Below are positions 9,895-19,472 of a DNA stretch of 64,000 nt, piece after piece; the first letter of the stretch is position 1, and each line of letters opens with the position of its first letter. Source of the stretch: Synechococcus sp. CC9311 (GTDB lineage Bacteria > Cyanobacteriota > Cyanobacteriia > PCC-6307 > Cyanobiaceae). The position numbers were made by a program, and so were the translations under genes. The notes under the pieces were generated by a model. That model was not told the origin of the DNA, did no database searches, and worked only from the letters and a program-made list of their open reading frames with translations. Location of the stretch: positions 434,001 through 498,000 of the forward strand of contig NC_008319.1 in NCBI RefSeq assembly GCF_000014585.1, written 5' to 3'.

Positions 9895-10791
9895 ATGAGC
9901 GAAATCGATCCGATGGATCAGGGGCAAGTGGCGCAGCCGTGGTCGATCGATCGTGTTGGCGTGGTGGGCATGGGGTTGATTGGTGGTTCGATCGCTCTTG
10001 ACCTCACCCAACAAGGGGTTGAGGTGCATGGCCTGGTTCACCGTGAAGTCACAGCGCAAAGAGCCCGCAGCAGAGGGCTTGCTTCATTGATCAGTACGGA
10101 TCCCAGCTGTCTTCATGATTGTGATCTGGTGATCCTTGCCCTCCCTTTGGAGTCATTGCTCTCGCCAGCAGAGAGCCTGCTGAAGGCTCTTCCTGAGCAG
10201 GCGGTGGTCACTGACGTGGGGTCTGTCAAGGCAGAGGTTCTGGCAGTTTGGCGTGATCTTCATCCGCGCTTTGTGGGGAGTCATCCCATGGCGGGAACGG
10301 CTCAGGCAGGGGTTGATGCTGGCCTGACGGGACTTTTTCGTGACCGTCCCTGGGTGGCGACACCTGAGTCGTCGACGGATCCTTCAGCGCTTGAAGTGAT
10401 CCATCAGCTAGCCGTGCGCCTTGGTAGCCATTGGCTTACAGCTGATGCGGCGCGTCATGACCAGGCCGTGGCGCTGATCTCTCATCTCCCAGTCATCGTC
10501 AGTGCCGCCCTGTTGCGAGCGGTAGGGGAAGAGCGTGATCCTGCCGTGCTCGATCTTGCGAGAACCTTGGCATCGAGTGGCTTTGCCGATACCAGCCGAG
10601 TGGGGGGCGGCAACCCGGCTCTCGGGACTGCAATGGCGTCACGCAACACTCAAGCTGTGCTTCGCTCCTTAGCGGCGTATCGCTGGAGTTTGGAGCAGCT
10701 CGAGGAAGCGATTCTTGAGGGGCATTGGGCTCAGCTTGAGAAAGAGCTGGAAAGAACGCAGTTGCTAAGACCACAGTTTCTGTCGGATTAG
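9895..10791 (+). CDS. tyrA: Arogenate/prephenate dehydrogenase
   Basis: 298 residues. The NAD(P)-binding motif VGVVGMGLIGGSIALDL sits near residues 22-38, then VTDVGSVKAEV and GSHPMAGTAQAGVDAG, typical of TyrA. In cyanobacteria the enzyme usually acts on L-arogenate with NADP+ to make tyrosine. No chorismate mutase or ACT domain is fused. Stand-alone; convergent with the crtD-like gene 9 bases downstream. Confidence 0.92.
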   Translation: MSEIDPMDQGQVAQPWSIDRVGVVGMGLIGGSIALDLTQQGVEVHGLVHREVTAQRARSRGLASLISTDPSCLHDCDLVILALPLESLLSPAESLLKALPEQAVVTDVGSVKAEVLAVWRDLHPRFVGSHPMAGTAQAGVDAGLTGLFRDRPWVATPESSTDPSALEVIHQLAVRLGSHWLTADAARHDQAVALISHLPVIVSAALLRAVGEERDPAVLDLARTLASSGFADTSRVGGGNPALGTAMASRNTQAVLRSLAAYRWSLEQLEEAILEGHWAQLEKELERTQLLRPQFLSD

Positions 10792-10800
10792 CTGGGTGCT

Positions 10801-12330
10801 TCAACTGTGCAGCTGAAGGGTTTGGCCGCGTTGAGCTAACAACTGTCTGCAGGCCATGAGGGCAGACAGAGTGACTCCTGCCGTTCCCTCACCTGGATGA
10901 ATGGAATCTCCACAGAGCCAGAGCCCAGGCATCGGTGTGCGGCTCGCCAGGCCAAAGGGGCCGAAACGACTGGGAGATTGCCCTAAACCGCCGACAATGC
11001 CATTGGGCCGATTGGTCCAGCGGAGAAAGCCCCGTGGTGTTGCTAACTCCTGATGTCGCCAGGTGTGGTCAGACAAACTCAAGGCGACTTCCACTTCGTT
11101 GCGGATTTTGGCTTGACAGGCTTTCTTTTTGCTTTGGTACTCAGGCTCTGAGCAGGAGAACCAACCATTAGGGGTTGTAAACACACTGGCAATCACTGTG
11201 GCTTGCCCTTTCGGCGCCCTGCCATCTCCCTCACGGCTGATAGAGATAAACACAGAGCCGGGATCGCTTGCATCCCGTTGGCAATGGCCTGGACAATCGT
11301 CCGGTAGGCAATCCCTGTCGATGGCGCCATAGAACACAAGGGCCCCACTGGGAGCCTTGAGCTCCTTGAGATGTTGGCGATAGGGCGCCGGCATGGGGGT
11401 CTGGTCAGCGCTGCCTTCAGGAGCGATGAGCTCAGGGAGGCACTGAGGAGGGAGCGTACTGATGACATCGTCAGCTTGAAAGATCTGCTCCTTTCGGTCT
11501 GGTCCTTCAACGCGCAGTTGCCAGCCTGAACCATCGGAGTTGTGTTGAAGCTGCTGCACGCGGTGACGCAGAAGCATGGTCCCTCCATCGCGCTTCAGTC
11601 CAGACGCCAGAAGTTCACTCAGCACCTGCATCGATCCATGAAGGTGCCAGAGGCCAAGAGGGGCTTGGGTCATTTGCAACACCGTCGCTCCATATAGCGC
11701 TGCGGTTTGATCGGCGGGTTGTTGGGAGTAGAGCCTGAGCTGTAGATCGAGAAAGCGACGCAGGCGTTGATCACTGCCGCAGCCAGACAGGTTTAAGAGG
11801 TCCTTGACTGTGCAGAAACTCAGGGGAGCGCTGAGCAGATTTCCTGGATTGATCGCAGCAAGCGTTTGCTGGAAATCCCAGCCATTGCGAATGGGTAAAA
11901 CAGGGTCGGCAGCAGCAAATTGCCAATTGCTTTGGTGAAGAAAGCTGCAGATCTGCCAGAACCTTTCGCTGCCTGGAAATTGCTGTTGTCGTTCCTGCTG
12001 CCAGCGCAGGGGGTCGTGCCAAAGGCGCACTGGGCTGGATCCATCGGCCAGGTCGACCACGCAGCCTGGATCAAGTAGTTCGGCCTCTGGTAAGGGCAGA
12101 TCCAGATGTTGAAAGATGCGGGCGTGGCTGCCACCAGGCTCGAGGCCGGCCACTTGGGTGGCACCGACATCAAAAATGTACTCACCGCGACGGAAGGTCC
12201 CTGCACAACCACCCGGCTGATAGTGCGCCTCTAAAAGAGTGACTGAAACACCGTCGCGTGCCAGCAGGGCCGCTGCAGTGAGTCCAGCGATGCCACCGCC
12301 GACCACGATTACGTCGTCGCGTTTTTGCAT
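10801..12330 (-). CDS. crtD: FAD-dependent carotenoid desaturase-like protein (CrtD-type)
   Basis: 509 residues. The N-terminal dinucleotide-binding motif [19 protein letters not shown] is followed by [20 protein letters not shown], as in phytoene-desaturase-like flavoproteins. The C-terminal [29 protein letters not shown] closes the FAD site. Cyanobacterial homologues of this size are usually annotated C-3',4' desaturase CrtD; CrtH-type isomerases are the close alternative. Divergent from the fructosamine kinase gene. Confidence 0.75.
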   Translation of the reverse strand: MQKRDDVIVVGGGIAGLTAAALLARDGVSVTLLEAHYQPGGCAGTFRRGEYIFDVGATQVAGLEPGGSHARIFQHLDLPLPEAELLDPGCVVDLADGSSPVRLWHDPLRWQQERQQQFPGSERFWQICSFLHQSNWQFAAADPVLPIRNGWDFQQTLAAINPGNLLSAPLSFCTVKDLLNLSGCGSDQRLRRFLDLQLRLYSQQPADQTAALYGATVLQMTQAPLGLWHLHGSMQVLSELLASGLKRDGGTMLLRHRVQQLQHNSDGSGWQLRVEGPDRKEQIFQADDVISTLPPQCLPELIAPEGSADQTPMPAPYRQHLKELKAPSGALVFYGAIDRDCLPDDCPGHCQRDASDPGSVFISISREGDGRAPKGQATVIASVFTTPNGWFSCSEPEYQSKKKACQAKIRNEVEVALSLSDHTWRHQELATPRGFLRWTNRPNGIVGGLGQSPSRFGPFGLASRTPMPGLWLCGDSIHPGEGTAGVTLSALMACRQLLAQRGQTLQLHS

Positions 12331-12366
12331 CGAGTCATGCTGACAGCTGAGTTAGGGGGATCGTGA

Positions 12367-13239
12367 ATGCGAACGCAATTGCTTGAGGCGTTGCAGACCG
12401 ATTTTTGTGAGCGGCAGGGCTGCCAGTGCAAGACCCTCGAGCCTGTTGGCAGTGCCTCCACTTGGCGTGCTGACTTGTCAGATGGAAGATCGTTATTTCT
12501 TAAGCTGGCATCGCCAGTCATGCTCAATGTGGAAGCCCGGGGGCTCCGCTCCCTACAGCAATGGGCTGACCCCACGCTTCTGTTGATTCCTGATCCGCTT
12601 GGGATTGTCCCGGTGGGAGAGCTTGCAGCTTTGATCTTGCCCTGGCTCGATACTGGCCGAGGCAATCAATACGACCTTGGTCGAGGCTTGGCCCTCCTTC
12701 ATCGAACCTCTGCTGATGCTGGGAAGGAGCGATTTGGTTGGGATGAAGAAGGATTTATTGGATTGGGTCCGCAACCAGCTGGCTGGTTGACGGCTTGGGG
12801 TGATGCTTTTGTGACGTTGAGGCTTACCCCCCAGCTTCAACTGGCAAGAAACTGGGGCTTGGCCCTGGATCAACTCGAACCTTTATTGGCAGCAACACGG
12901 ATTTGGTTAGATCAACATCAGCCCCTGCCCTGTCTCGTGCATGGCGACCTATGGGGCGGAAACGCCTCAGTGCTCGCCGATGGACGTGGCGCACTGATCG
13001 ATCCAGCCTGTTGGTGGGCTGATCGGGAGGTGGATCTGGCAATGACCCGCTTGTTTGGAGGATTCAGTGCACGTTTTTATGAGGGCTATCAAAAAGAGTG
13101 GCCCTTAGATCCCAACTATTGCGATCGAATTGATGTTTACAACCTCTATCACTTGCTTAATCACGCCAACCTGTTTGGTGGTGGGTACAAAAAAAAATGC
13201 CTCACAGCAATCAATGCCATGAGGTCAATGTTGTTGTGA
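12367..13239 (+). CDS. Fructosamine-3-kinase family protein
   Basis: 290 residues. It contains LVHGDLWGGNASVLADGRGALIDPACWW (about 196-222), the catalytic loop of the fructosamine/aminoglycoside-kinase fold with the catalytic Asp in HGD, and a DREVDLAMTRLFGGF tail motif typical of the family. Members phosphorylate ketosamine or ribulosamine adducts, a protein-deglycation role. It ends 24 bases before the convergent CAAD gene. Confidence 0.88.
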   Translation: MRTQLLEALQTDFCERQGCQCKTLEPVGSASTWRADLSDGRSLFLKLASPVMLNVEARGLRSLQQWADPTLLLIPDPLGIVPVGELAALILPWLDTGRGNQYDLGRGLALLHRTSADAGKERFGWDEEGFIGLGPQPAGWLTAWGDAFVTLRLTPQLQLARNWGLALDQLEPLLAATRIWLDQHQPLPCLVHGDLWGGNASVLADGRGALIDPACWWADREVDLAMTRLFGGFSARFYEGYQKEWPLDPNYCDRIDVYNLYHLLNHANLFGGGYKKKCLTAINAMRSMLL

Positions 13240-13263
13240 CTGAGAGAGAAAGTTGAGCCGATC

Positions 13264-13650
13264 TCAGCCCAGGTATTCGCTACGAATGGTCTGAACGCGA
13301 TTCACCAAAGCGCTGCGCTTTTCACTGGTAGTGAGATTTTTCCAGCTCCATTGGCCAACCACCACAACGCCGAGAAGCTCGAGCAGTCCTGGTACGACAG
13401 GAAGAAGATTGATGGTATCGAGAATGCCTTTAATCAGAATTTGGGCAACGATGACAGCTGCAAAAATTCCAACAACTTTTCCGATACGACCGGCCTGGCT
13501 CCAATCCACCTTGTCTAAGGTCTCGTTGACTTTCCCAAGGATCTCGCTGTAGCGCTCAGAAAAGTTAGTGGTCTCTGCGCTGGTGGATGGTTCGCTGGTG
13601 TTAGCGGTCCAAGTTGACTCACTCGCAGGGGTGGTGGACTCCTCGCTCAT
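13264..13650 (-). CDS. CAAD-domain (CURT1-like) thylakoid membrane protein
   Basis: 128 residues. An acidic Ser/Thr-rich N-terminus is followed by an amphipathic helix (YSEILGKVNETLDKVDWS) and two close hydrophobic spans (about 60-78 and 82-100, IFAAVIVAQILIKGILDTI and VPGLLELLGVVVVGQW), then WKNLTTSEKRSAL, the CAAD pattern. The domain anchors some aminoacyl-tRNA synthetases to thylakoids and resembles plant CURT1, which curves grana margins. Here it stands alone. Confidence 0.87.
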   Translation of the reverse strand: MSEESTTPASESTWTANTSEPSTSAETTNFSERYSEILGKVNETLDKVDWSQAGRIGKVVGIFAAVIVAQILIKGILDTINLLPVVPGLLELLGVVVVGQWSWKNLTTSEKRSALVNRVQTIRSEYLG

Positions 13651-13673
13651 GTAACTAATGCCTAGGGCAGATT

Positions 13674-14285
13674 TTGGCTGAGATTATCGGTCTTTCTTCA
13701 CAAGCGCCATCCCAATTGATCATTGGTGCGGAATGTCTGATGGTTCTCCGTCAAGATCTTCTTGCGCCAGCACCTGCAGAAGGCTGTGCTTTGTTGCTCG
13801 GGCAGGGGCATGGTGCTCCCGATTCCGCTTCAGACGATTGGAGCGTGCAGTTGATCTGGCCTTGCCGAAACATGGTGGAGCAGCAAGTCCATGATCGTTT
13901 TGAGTTGGATCCTCGAGAGCAAATTGCTGCGCAACGGTGGGCGCGCTCGCGCTCATTAAAAGTACTTGGCAGTGCCCATTCCCATCCGACAGCTTCGGTT
14001 GTGCCGAGTCGGAGAGATCGTCTCTGGGCTGTGAGTTCTGGACTGATGCTAATCATGGGAAATAACCATGCAGTAGCGGCTTGGTGGCTGGAGGTGGAGG
14101 CTCCCCGTTGCGCTCTCGCCGAGGTGCATCCACTGTCGATTCAGGTCATGAGGGAGACTTCTCTGAAGTCCTTCCCAGGAGAACTGGGAATTCGCCATGA
14201 AGGAAGCGGGGGGTACTCCTCAGCTCAGTGGAGAGGAGAAGACCAGATATGCCCGCCACATCACGCTCCCCGAGGTGGGAGTTGA
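13674..14285 (+). CDS. JAMM/MPN-family metalloprotease (JAB1-like)
   Basis: 203 residues from a TTG start; an ATG at 13740 is the alternative but would lose conserved sequence. The JAMM zinc motif is complete: Glu36 (PAEGCALLLG), His102 and His104 (AHSHP), Ser112 and Asp115 (PSRRD). Bacterial JAB peptidases clip ubiquitin-like or ThiS/MoaD-like sulfur carriers. Its last 89 bases overlap the next gene, an E1-like enzyme, in another frame, so the two are very likely one operon. Confidence 0.82.
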   Translation: MAEIIGLSSQAPSQLIIGAECLMVLRQDLLAPAPAEGCALLLGQGHGAPDSASDDWSVQLIWPCRNMVEQQVHDRFELDPREQIAAQRWARSRSLKVLGSAHSHPTASVVPSRRDRLWAVSSGLMLIMGNNHAVAAWWLEVEAPRCALAEVHPLSIQVMRETSLKSFPGELGIRHEGSGGYSSAQWRGEDQICPPHHAPRGGS

Positions 14286-15360
14286 AGGACAGCAACGTTT
14301 AAAAGCTGCCTCTGTGTTGTGCATTGGTGCAGGTGGGCTTGGGTCTCCACTTCTTCTTTATTTAGCGGCCGCTGGGGTTGGTCGCATCGGGGTTGTGGAT
14401 GACGACCTTGTTGAGCCCTCCAACCTGCAACGTCAGGTGATCCATGGCACTGAAACGGTGGGGCAGGCCAAAACGTCATCAGCGCGCTCTCGAATTGAAG
14501 ACCTCAATCCTTTTTGTCGCGTCGAGGACCATTGCTTTCGCTTGTCAGCGAACAATGCGCTTGAGCTCTTTGCTGCGTATGACGTGGTGGTTGATGGGAC
14601 GGATAATTTCGCCAGTCGGTATTTGATTAACGACGCCTGTGTCTTGACCAAGCGACCGTTTGTTTATGGCTCAGTCCAGCGCTTTGAAGGACAGGTGAGT
14701 GTGTTTAATCTCGGAAGTCAGTCACCGGATTATCGAGACCTGGTGCCGGAGCCGCCGCCGCAAGAACTTGTGCCCTCCTGCGCTGACGGTGGAGTGATGG
14801 GCGTGATGCCTGGCTTGATTGGCCTGATTCAGGCCGCTGAGGTCATCAAGCTGATTACTGGGATTGGGACTCCTCTTGATGGTCGGTTGCTGTTAGTGGA
14901 TGGCTTGTCGATGCGTTTTCGAGAGCTCACGTTGAAACGAAGGCCCAGTCGCGCCCCAATCGAAAAGCTGATTGACTACCAAGCGTTCTGCACGGTCGGA
15001 CGCTCGATCTCCGGGGGGAAGTTAAAGGTGATGAAAAGTATTTCTGTGTTGGAACTCAAGGCAATGCTGGATCAGGGCCATGACTTGGCTTTGATCGATG
15101 TCCGAAATCCAGCAGAAGCTGAGGTTGCTGTGATCGCTGGCTCCGAATTGATCCCTTTGGCCACTCTTGACAGTGAGGAGGTGATCGATCGAATCAAGGC
15201 CATCGCAGCGAGCAAAACGGTTTATGTGCACTGCAAACTTGGAGGTCGTTCGGCCAAGGCAGTGGAATTTCTTGCAAACCACGGCATTGATGCGGTCAAC
15301 GTGCAAGGTGGGATTGATGCTTGGTCAGAGCAGATTGACCCCTCCGTTCCGCGCTATTGA
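14197..15360 (+). CDS. moeB: MoeB/ThiF-type E1-like adenylyltransferase with C-terminal rhodanese domain
   Basis: 387 residues. The E1 fold has TRYARHITLPEVGVEGQQRL, the ATP-binding GAGGLGSPLLLYLAAAGVG (about 47-65) and a putative catalytic Cys in VPSCADGGVMGVMPG (about 197). The usual zinc-binding CxxC pairs are not visible. Residues about 275-387 form a rhodanese domain with the HCKLGGRS active loop. The protein would adenylate a MoaD/ThiS-like carrier and load sulfur onto it. The preceding JAMM peptidase overlaps its start. Confidence 0.9.
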   Translation: MKEAGGTPQLSGEEKTRYARHITLPEVGVEGQQRLKAASVLCIGAGGLGSPLLLYLAAAGVGRIGVVDDDLVEPSNLQRQVIHGTETVGQAKTSSARSRIEDLNPFCRVEDHCFRLSANNALELFAAYDVVVDGTDNFASRYLINDACVLTKRPFVYGSVQRFEGQVSVFNLGSQSPDYRDLVPEPPPQELVPSCADGGVMGVMPGLIGLIQAAEVIKLITGIGTPLDGRLLLVDGLSMRFRELTLKRRPSRAPIEKLIDYQAFCTVGRSISGGKLKVMKSISVLELKAMLDQGHDLALIDVRNPAEAEVAVIAGSELIPLATLDSEEVIDRIKAIAASKTVYVHCKLGGRSAKAVEFLANHGIDAVNVQGGIDAWSEQIDPSVPRY

Positions 15361-15369
15361 GGCCAACGA

Positions 15370-16563
15370 CTAGTAGTCAACACCGCGCTTGAGATCAACG
15401 CCCTGCTCGGCGTAGTGCTTGTGGCACACCATCTCTGAGTGGACGCTCGCAAGGTCGAAATAGGCCGGCTGGTGCTTGCACCTGCCGGTAATGATCACCT
15501 CCGTCTCCGTTGGCTTACGGAGCAAGGCCTGAACGATGGGCTCCACCGGAAGAAGTTCGAGATCCACTGTGGGATTCAACTCATCGAGGATCACGGTTTT
15601 GTAGAGACCACTCGCGATCGCAGCCCGCGCAATTTCCCAGGCTCGCTCCGCTTCCACGTAGTCGATGGGTTGTTGCTGCCCACGCCAAACGATGGCATCA
15701 CGCCCTGAGCGAAGGTGATCAACCAAGTGGGGATAACTTTCACGCAAGGCTGCGATCGCTGCGTCTTCGGTGTACCCACTGCCTCCTTTGAGCCATTGGA
15801 GGATCAGAACGCGATGGCTCTTGTCTTGGCTAATTCCTCTGCCGATCGCCTGCAGAGCTTTCCCGAGGGCACTGGTGGATTTCCCTTTCCCTTCGCCGGT
15901 GTAAATCTCGATGCCGCCTGCCGTTACAAACGACAGCGCAGCGTTGTTGTCCACCTCGGGGCGTCGATGAGCGCGCATCTCAGAATGAAGATCTGCGATC
16001 TCCACCAATCGGCGTGGAGCTCCACGCCCGGTAACGATAATTTCCATGCCTTCTGGCCGGCTCTTTAGAGAACGGATCACGTCTTCGGTTTCTAGTAAGC
16101 CGAGATCCAGCACTGGATTGAGTTCATCGAGAACGACAACGGAATACAAAGCACTCGCAATGGCGCCTTTGGCGATATCCCAGCCCCTTTGAGCTTCCTG
16201 TCGGTCGAAGCGTTTCACCTCATCCACACTGAAATAGTCTCCCCTCCCTGTTCGAACCTGATCAATCAAGTGGGGGAAACCCTGTTGCAGAGCTTCGATT
16301 GCGGCATCTTCGTCGTAAGCCCGCCCTGGTCCTTTGAGGAATCGAAGCAACAGAACTCGGGTGCGTCTTTGCTCGCAGATCCCAAGACCGATGGTGCGCA
16401 GTACGACGCCTAGGGCTGCTTGGCTTTTGCCCTTGCCCTCTCCGTCATAAACATGAAGCTGACCAAGGCTTCGCTCGCGGCTGTCTGCAGCTGTGACGAT
16501 TCCGACGCCACGATTGCTGCGAGCACGGTTGGCTTGTGACGTACCGGATGAGACTGCATCCAT
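15370..16563 (-). CDS. cobO: Cob(I)alamin adenosyltransferase with two tandem CobO/BtuR domains
   Basis: 397 residues from the ATG at 16563. Two homologous halves: the first has YDGEGKGKSQAALG and VVVLDELNPVLDLG, the second YTGEGKGKSTSALG and TVILDELNPTVDLE. Each half carries its own P-loop variant and ends with a TGR motif. The CobO/BtuR family transfers adenosyl from ATP to Co(I) corrinoids and is usually a single ~190-residue domain, so this is an internal duplication. Marine Synechococcus make pseudocobalamin, which fits. Confidence 0.88.
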   Translation of the reverse strand: MDAVSSGTSQANRARSNRGVGIVTAADSRERSLGQLHVYDGEGKGKSQAALGVVLRTIGLGICEQRRTRVLLLRFLKGPGRAYDEDAAIEALQQGFPHLIDQVRTGRGDYFSVDEVKRFDRQEAQRGWDIAKGAIASALYSVVVLDELNPVLDLGLLETEDVIRSLKSRPEGMEIIVTGRGAPRRLVEIADLHSEMRAHRRPEVDNNAALSFVTAGGIEIYTGEGKGKSTSALGKALQAIGRGISQDKSHRVLILQWLKGGSGYTEDAAIAALRESYPHLVDHLRSGRDAIVWRGQQQPIDYVEAERAWEIARAAIASGLYKTVILDELNPTVDLELLPVEPIVQALLRKPTETEVIITGRCKHQPAYFDLASVHSEMVCHKHYAEQGVDLKRGVDY

Positions 16564-16623
16564 TGGCGGCAAAAGGATGAGTCTTCTTACGCTGGGAGCA
16601 TACAGAGATTTGAAGCGAAGGCA

Positions 16624-17463
16624 GTGACCAACGTGATGTTCCGACAGCTCGAATCATTGTCAGAGCTGGAACATGACGTCTTGAAGCGGTTGCGTGATTC
16701 CTTGGCGTCTCAGCAGCAGGTATGTGTGGCCTACTCGGGTGGTGTTGACAGCAGCCTCGTCGCAGCGATTGCCCATGAACAGCTAGGTGAACAGGCCTTA
16801 GCGATTACGGGCGTTTCTCCCTCCCTAGCGCCCCATCTCCTGCTGGAAGCGCGCCAGCAGGCGGCCTGGCTTGGGATGCGGCATCAGGAGGTTTTGACCC
16901 TTGAGCTTGAGGACCCTGATTACACCAGTAATCCTCAGGATCGTTGCTATGCCTGCAAGCGAGAGCTGCATCGCCATCTCGCTCCGATTGCTGCTGAAGC
17001 CAATGGCGCCCTCGTCCTTGATGGGGTTAATCAGGATGATCTAGGGGATCATCGTCCTGGGATTGCGGCAGCGAAGGAAGCTGGTGTTCGCTCTCCTTTG
17101 GCTGAACTTGGCATCACCAAGGCGACCGTACGCCGTTTGTCTTGGGCGCTTGGTTTCCCTTGGTGGGATAAGCCTGCCCAGCCTTGTCTTGCCTCCCGCT
17201 TCCCCTACGGAGATTCAATCAGTAGAGAACGTCTCCAGCGGGTTGGACAGGCAGAGGCCTGGTTGATTCAGCAGGGATTCGATCAGGTTCGGGTGCGTAG
17301 CCACGGACTGGCCGCGCGGGTGGAGGTTCCAGAGGAGCGAATTACCGATCTTTTGCAGCCCTGGCTGCGGCGTGAGCTGGTGAAAAGCCTTCTCGGTTTT
17401 GGTTTCACCTCGGTGAGTGTGGATGTGGAGGGTTTGGTGAGCGGCAAGCTCAATCGCGTTTAG
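16624..17463 (+). CDS. larE: LarE-type ATP-dependent sacrificial sulfur transferase
   Basis: 279 residues from GTG 16624; an ATG at 16636 is an alternative. The PP-loop YSGGVDSSLVA (about 38-48) binds ATP, and RCYACKREL holds the Cys region that in LarE donates sulfur for the nickel-pincer cofactor of lactate racemase. No larB, larC or larA is present nearby, so the target is unknown; NAD-synthase-like or tRNA-thiolation roles cannot be excluded. Confidence 0.83.
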   Translation: MTNVMFRQLESLSELEHDVLKRLRDSLASQQQVCVAYSGGVDSSLVAAIAHEQLGEQALAITGVSPSLAPHLLLEARQQAAWLGMRHQEVLTLELEDPDYTSNPQDRCYACKRELHRHLAPIAAEANGALVLDGVNQDDLGDHRPGIAAAKEAGVRSPLAELGITKATVRRLSWALGFPWWDKPAQPCLASRFPYGDSISRERLQRVGQAEAWLIQQGFDQVRVRSHGLAARVEVPEERITDLLQPWLRRELVKSLLGFGFTSVSVDVEGLVSGKLNRV

Positions 17464-17547
17464 TCGATCAATCAGACGTTCACTTCGTTACGACTGTGGC
17501 GCTGGTTGCTCACTCTGAATAGTTTTTGTCAAGACGAATACTGTTTT

Positions 17548-18942
17548 GTGTCACTGCATCAATCCCGTCATCATCTCCGTGACAGTGAGGAGCAGGCGTT
17601 GGTTGATGCCATGCTCACCCCTCTGCCAAAGCATCACTTTCCTGGAGAAGGGCGCGAAGGGAATTCCACAGTGCAACTTTTGAGAGAAGAGCTACTTCTT
17701 GATGGCAATAGTAAGCAGAACTTAGCCACATTTTGTCAGACCTATCAAGCGCAAAGTGCGATGGAGTTGATGACTCTTGGGGTGGATAAGAATCTGATCG
17801 ATAAAGATGAATATCCCCAGACAGCTGAGCTTGAGGGCCGTTGCGTCTCGATGATGGCCGACTTGTGGAATGCTCCTGGCGCCGCAGTTGGATGCTCCAC
17901 GATTGGGAGCAGTGAAGCAGCCATGCTTGGCGGGATGGCCGCTAAATGGCGTTGGCGCAAACGTCGCGAGGCTGCCGGGTTGCCAACAGATAAGCCCAAT
18001 ATGGTGTGTGGAAGTGTTCAGATCTGCTGGAAGAAGTTTGCGCGTTATTGGGATATTGAAATGCGTGAATTAGAGATGCTTACTGGTGAATTGTGCGTCA
18101 GCCCTGAGCGAGTTCTTGAGGCTGTGGATGAGAACACGATTTTCGTTGTACCCACTCTTGGAGTGACCTATCACGGTCTTTATGAGGATATTGAGTCTAT
18201 TAGCAAGGCGTTGGATGATCTTCAGGCTCGTACTGGCCTTGATGTGCCGATTCATGTGGATGCGGCAAGTGGTGGCTTTTTGGCTCCGTTCTGCGCACCG
18301 GATCTCCCCCTTTGGGACTTTCGCTTGGAACGCGTGAAATCGATTAATGCTTCAGGTCATAAGTTTGGGTTGGCGCCCCTTGGTGTGGGCTGGGTTCTCT
18401 GGCGCAGCCAGGAAGATCTGCCTGACGAGCTTGTCTTCCATGTGACCTATCTGGGTGGTGACATGCCGACATTCCAGATCAATTTTTCAAGACCTGCTGG
18501 TCAGGTGATTGCCCAATACCACGAATTTGTGCGTTTGGGTCGAGAGGGTTATCGAATGCTCCACATGGCCAGTCATGCCAATGCGCAGTATTTCGCGGAA
18601 AAATTACGGGAGATGGACCTTTTCAGAATTATCCATGACGGCACCCCTGACAAAGGCATTCCCACTGTGGTTTGGACTCTGGATGACAATCCGAAGTATG
18701 GATTCAACTTGTATGACTTCGCTGATCGGTTGCGAATGCGGGGTTGGCAGGTGCCTGCCTATCCATTTACGGGTGAACTTGAATCAACCGCATTCCAGAG
18801 GATCTTGGTGAAGCGAGATTTCACTCGCGACATGGCAGACCTTCTCCTGGAAGACATCAGGCAAGCCATTCAACATTTCCAAAAACATCCGATTACAAGC
18901 AATCTGGCCGCCACAGAGGGGGCGTCTTACAACCACCTCTGA
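17548..18942 (+). CDS. gad: Glutamate decarboxylase (PLP-dependent)
   Basis: About 464 residues from the GTG at 17548; a TTG 42 bases upstream also opens the frame. HVDAASGGFLAPF and INASGHKFGLAPLGVGW place the PLP-binding Lys in the group II decarboxylase fold, and the N-terminus PKHHFPGEGREGNSTV is typical of glutamate decarboxylases. It makes GABA from glutamate, feeding the GABA shunt that helps close the cyanobacterial TCA cycle. Convergent with speD. Confidence 0.9.
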   Translation: MSLHQSRHHLRDSEEQALVDAMLTPLPKHHFPGEGREGNSTVQLLREELLLDGNSKQNLATFCQTYQAQSAMELMTLGVDKNLIDKDEYPQTAELEGRCVSMMADLWNAPGAAVGCSTIGSSEAAMLGGMAAKWRWRKRREAAGLPTDKPNMVCGSVQICWKKFARYWDIEMRELEMLTGELCVSPERVLEAVDENTIFVVPTLGVTYHGLYEDIESISKALDDLQARTGLDVPIHVDAASGGFLAPFCAPDLPLWDFRLERVKSINASGHKFGLAPLGVGWVLWRSQEDLPDELVFHVTYLGGDMPTFQINFSRPAGQVIAQYHEFVRLGREGYRMLHMASHANAQYFAEKLREMDLFRIIHDGTPDKGIPTVVWTLDDNPKYGFNLYDFADRLRMRGWQVPAYPFTGELESTAFQRILVKRDFTRDMADLLLEDIRQAIQHFQKHPITSNLAATEGASYNHL

Positions 18943-18956
18943 ACTCAGGTCTGCAC

Positions 18957-19442
18957 TTAGGCAGCGATGGGGATGGCCGGCATGCGCTCGGTTGTGCCTA
19001 GCGCTGCCGGTGTTTCCCTTAAGAAGCTGCGCAGGGCATGACGACCAGCCGATAGTTCTTCGGACAGCACTTCGCAGGCTTTTTCCGGCATCGTGTGATC
19101 ACCACAGGTGAAAACATCTACGGCTGCATATCCGTTTTCAGGCCAGGTGTGGATTGAGATGTGGGATTCAGCCAGAAGCGCCAGACCCGTCACCCCTTGG
19201 GGTTCGAAGCGGTGTGTAATCAGGTTGAGCAGAGTTGCACCAGCACGTTGGGCTGCTGTCGTGATGGTGTGTCTCAGAAAAGTTTCGTCGTCGAGCTTCG
19301 AGGGATCGCAGTCATAGAGCTCGAGAATGCAGTGTTTGCCAACCATGTCGGTTGCACTGGTGTCGGTTGCACAGCTTTGGGTCGTGCGCTCTGTAGTCGC
19401 CCATCCCGGGTTTGGGTGCAGGCTGGACAAGGACTGCTCCAT
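18957..19442 (-). CDS. speD: S-adenosylmethionine decarboxylase proenzyme
   Basis: 161 residues from the ATG at 19442. The core [13 protein letters not shown] followed by [28 protein letters not shown] is the class Ib SpeD pattern; autocleavage between Glu and Ser of ESHIS makes the pyruvoyl group. About 32 residues precede the core; a shorter start at 19346 (MVGKH) gives the usual length. Provides decarboxy-SAM for spermidine synthesis. Confidence 0.92.
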   Translation of the reverse strand: MEQSLSSLHPNPGWATTERTTQSCATDTSATDMVGKHCILELYDCDPSKLDDETFLRHTITTAAQRAGATLLNLITHRFEPQGVTGLALLAESHISIHTWPENGYAAVDVFTCGDHTMPEKACEVLSEELSAGRHALRSFLRETPAALGTTERMPAIPIAA

Positions 19443-19472
19443 CAAGATTCTTGATGCAAATGGCCCGCGACC

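Noticed and set aside
9865-9960. Repeated GATCGATC strings around the tyrA start
   Set aside because: Short, irregular and common in this genome; no consistent unit or dyad spacing.
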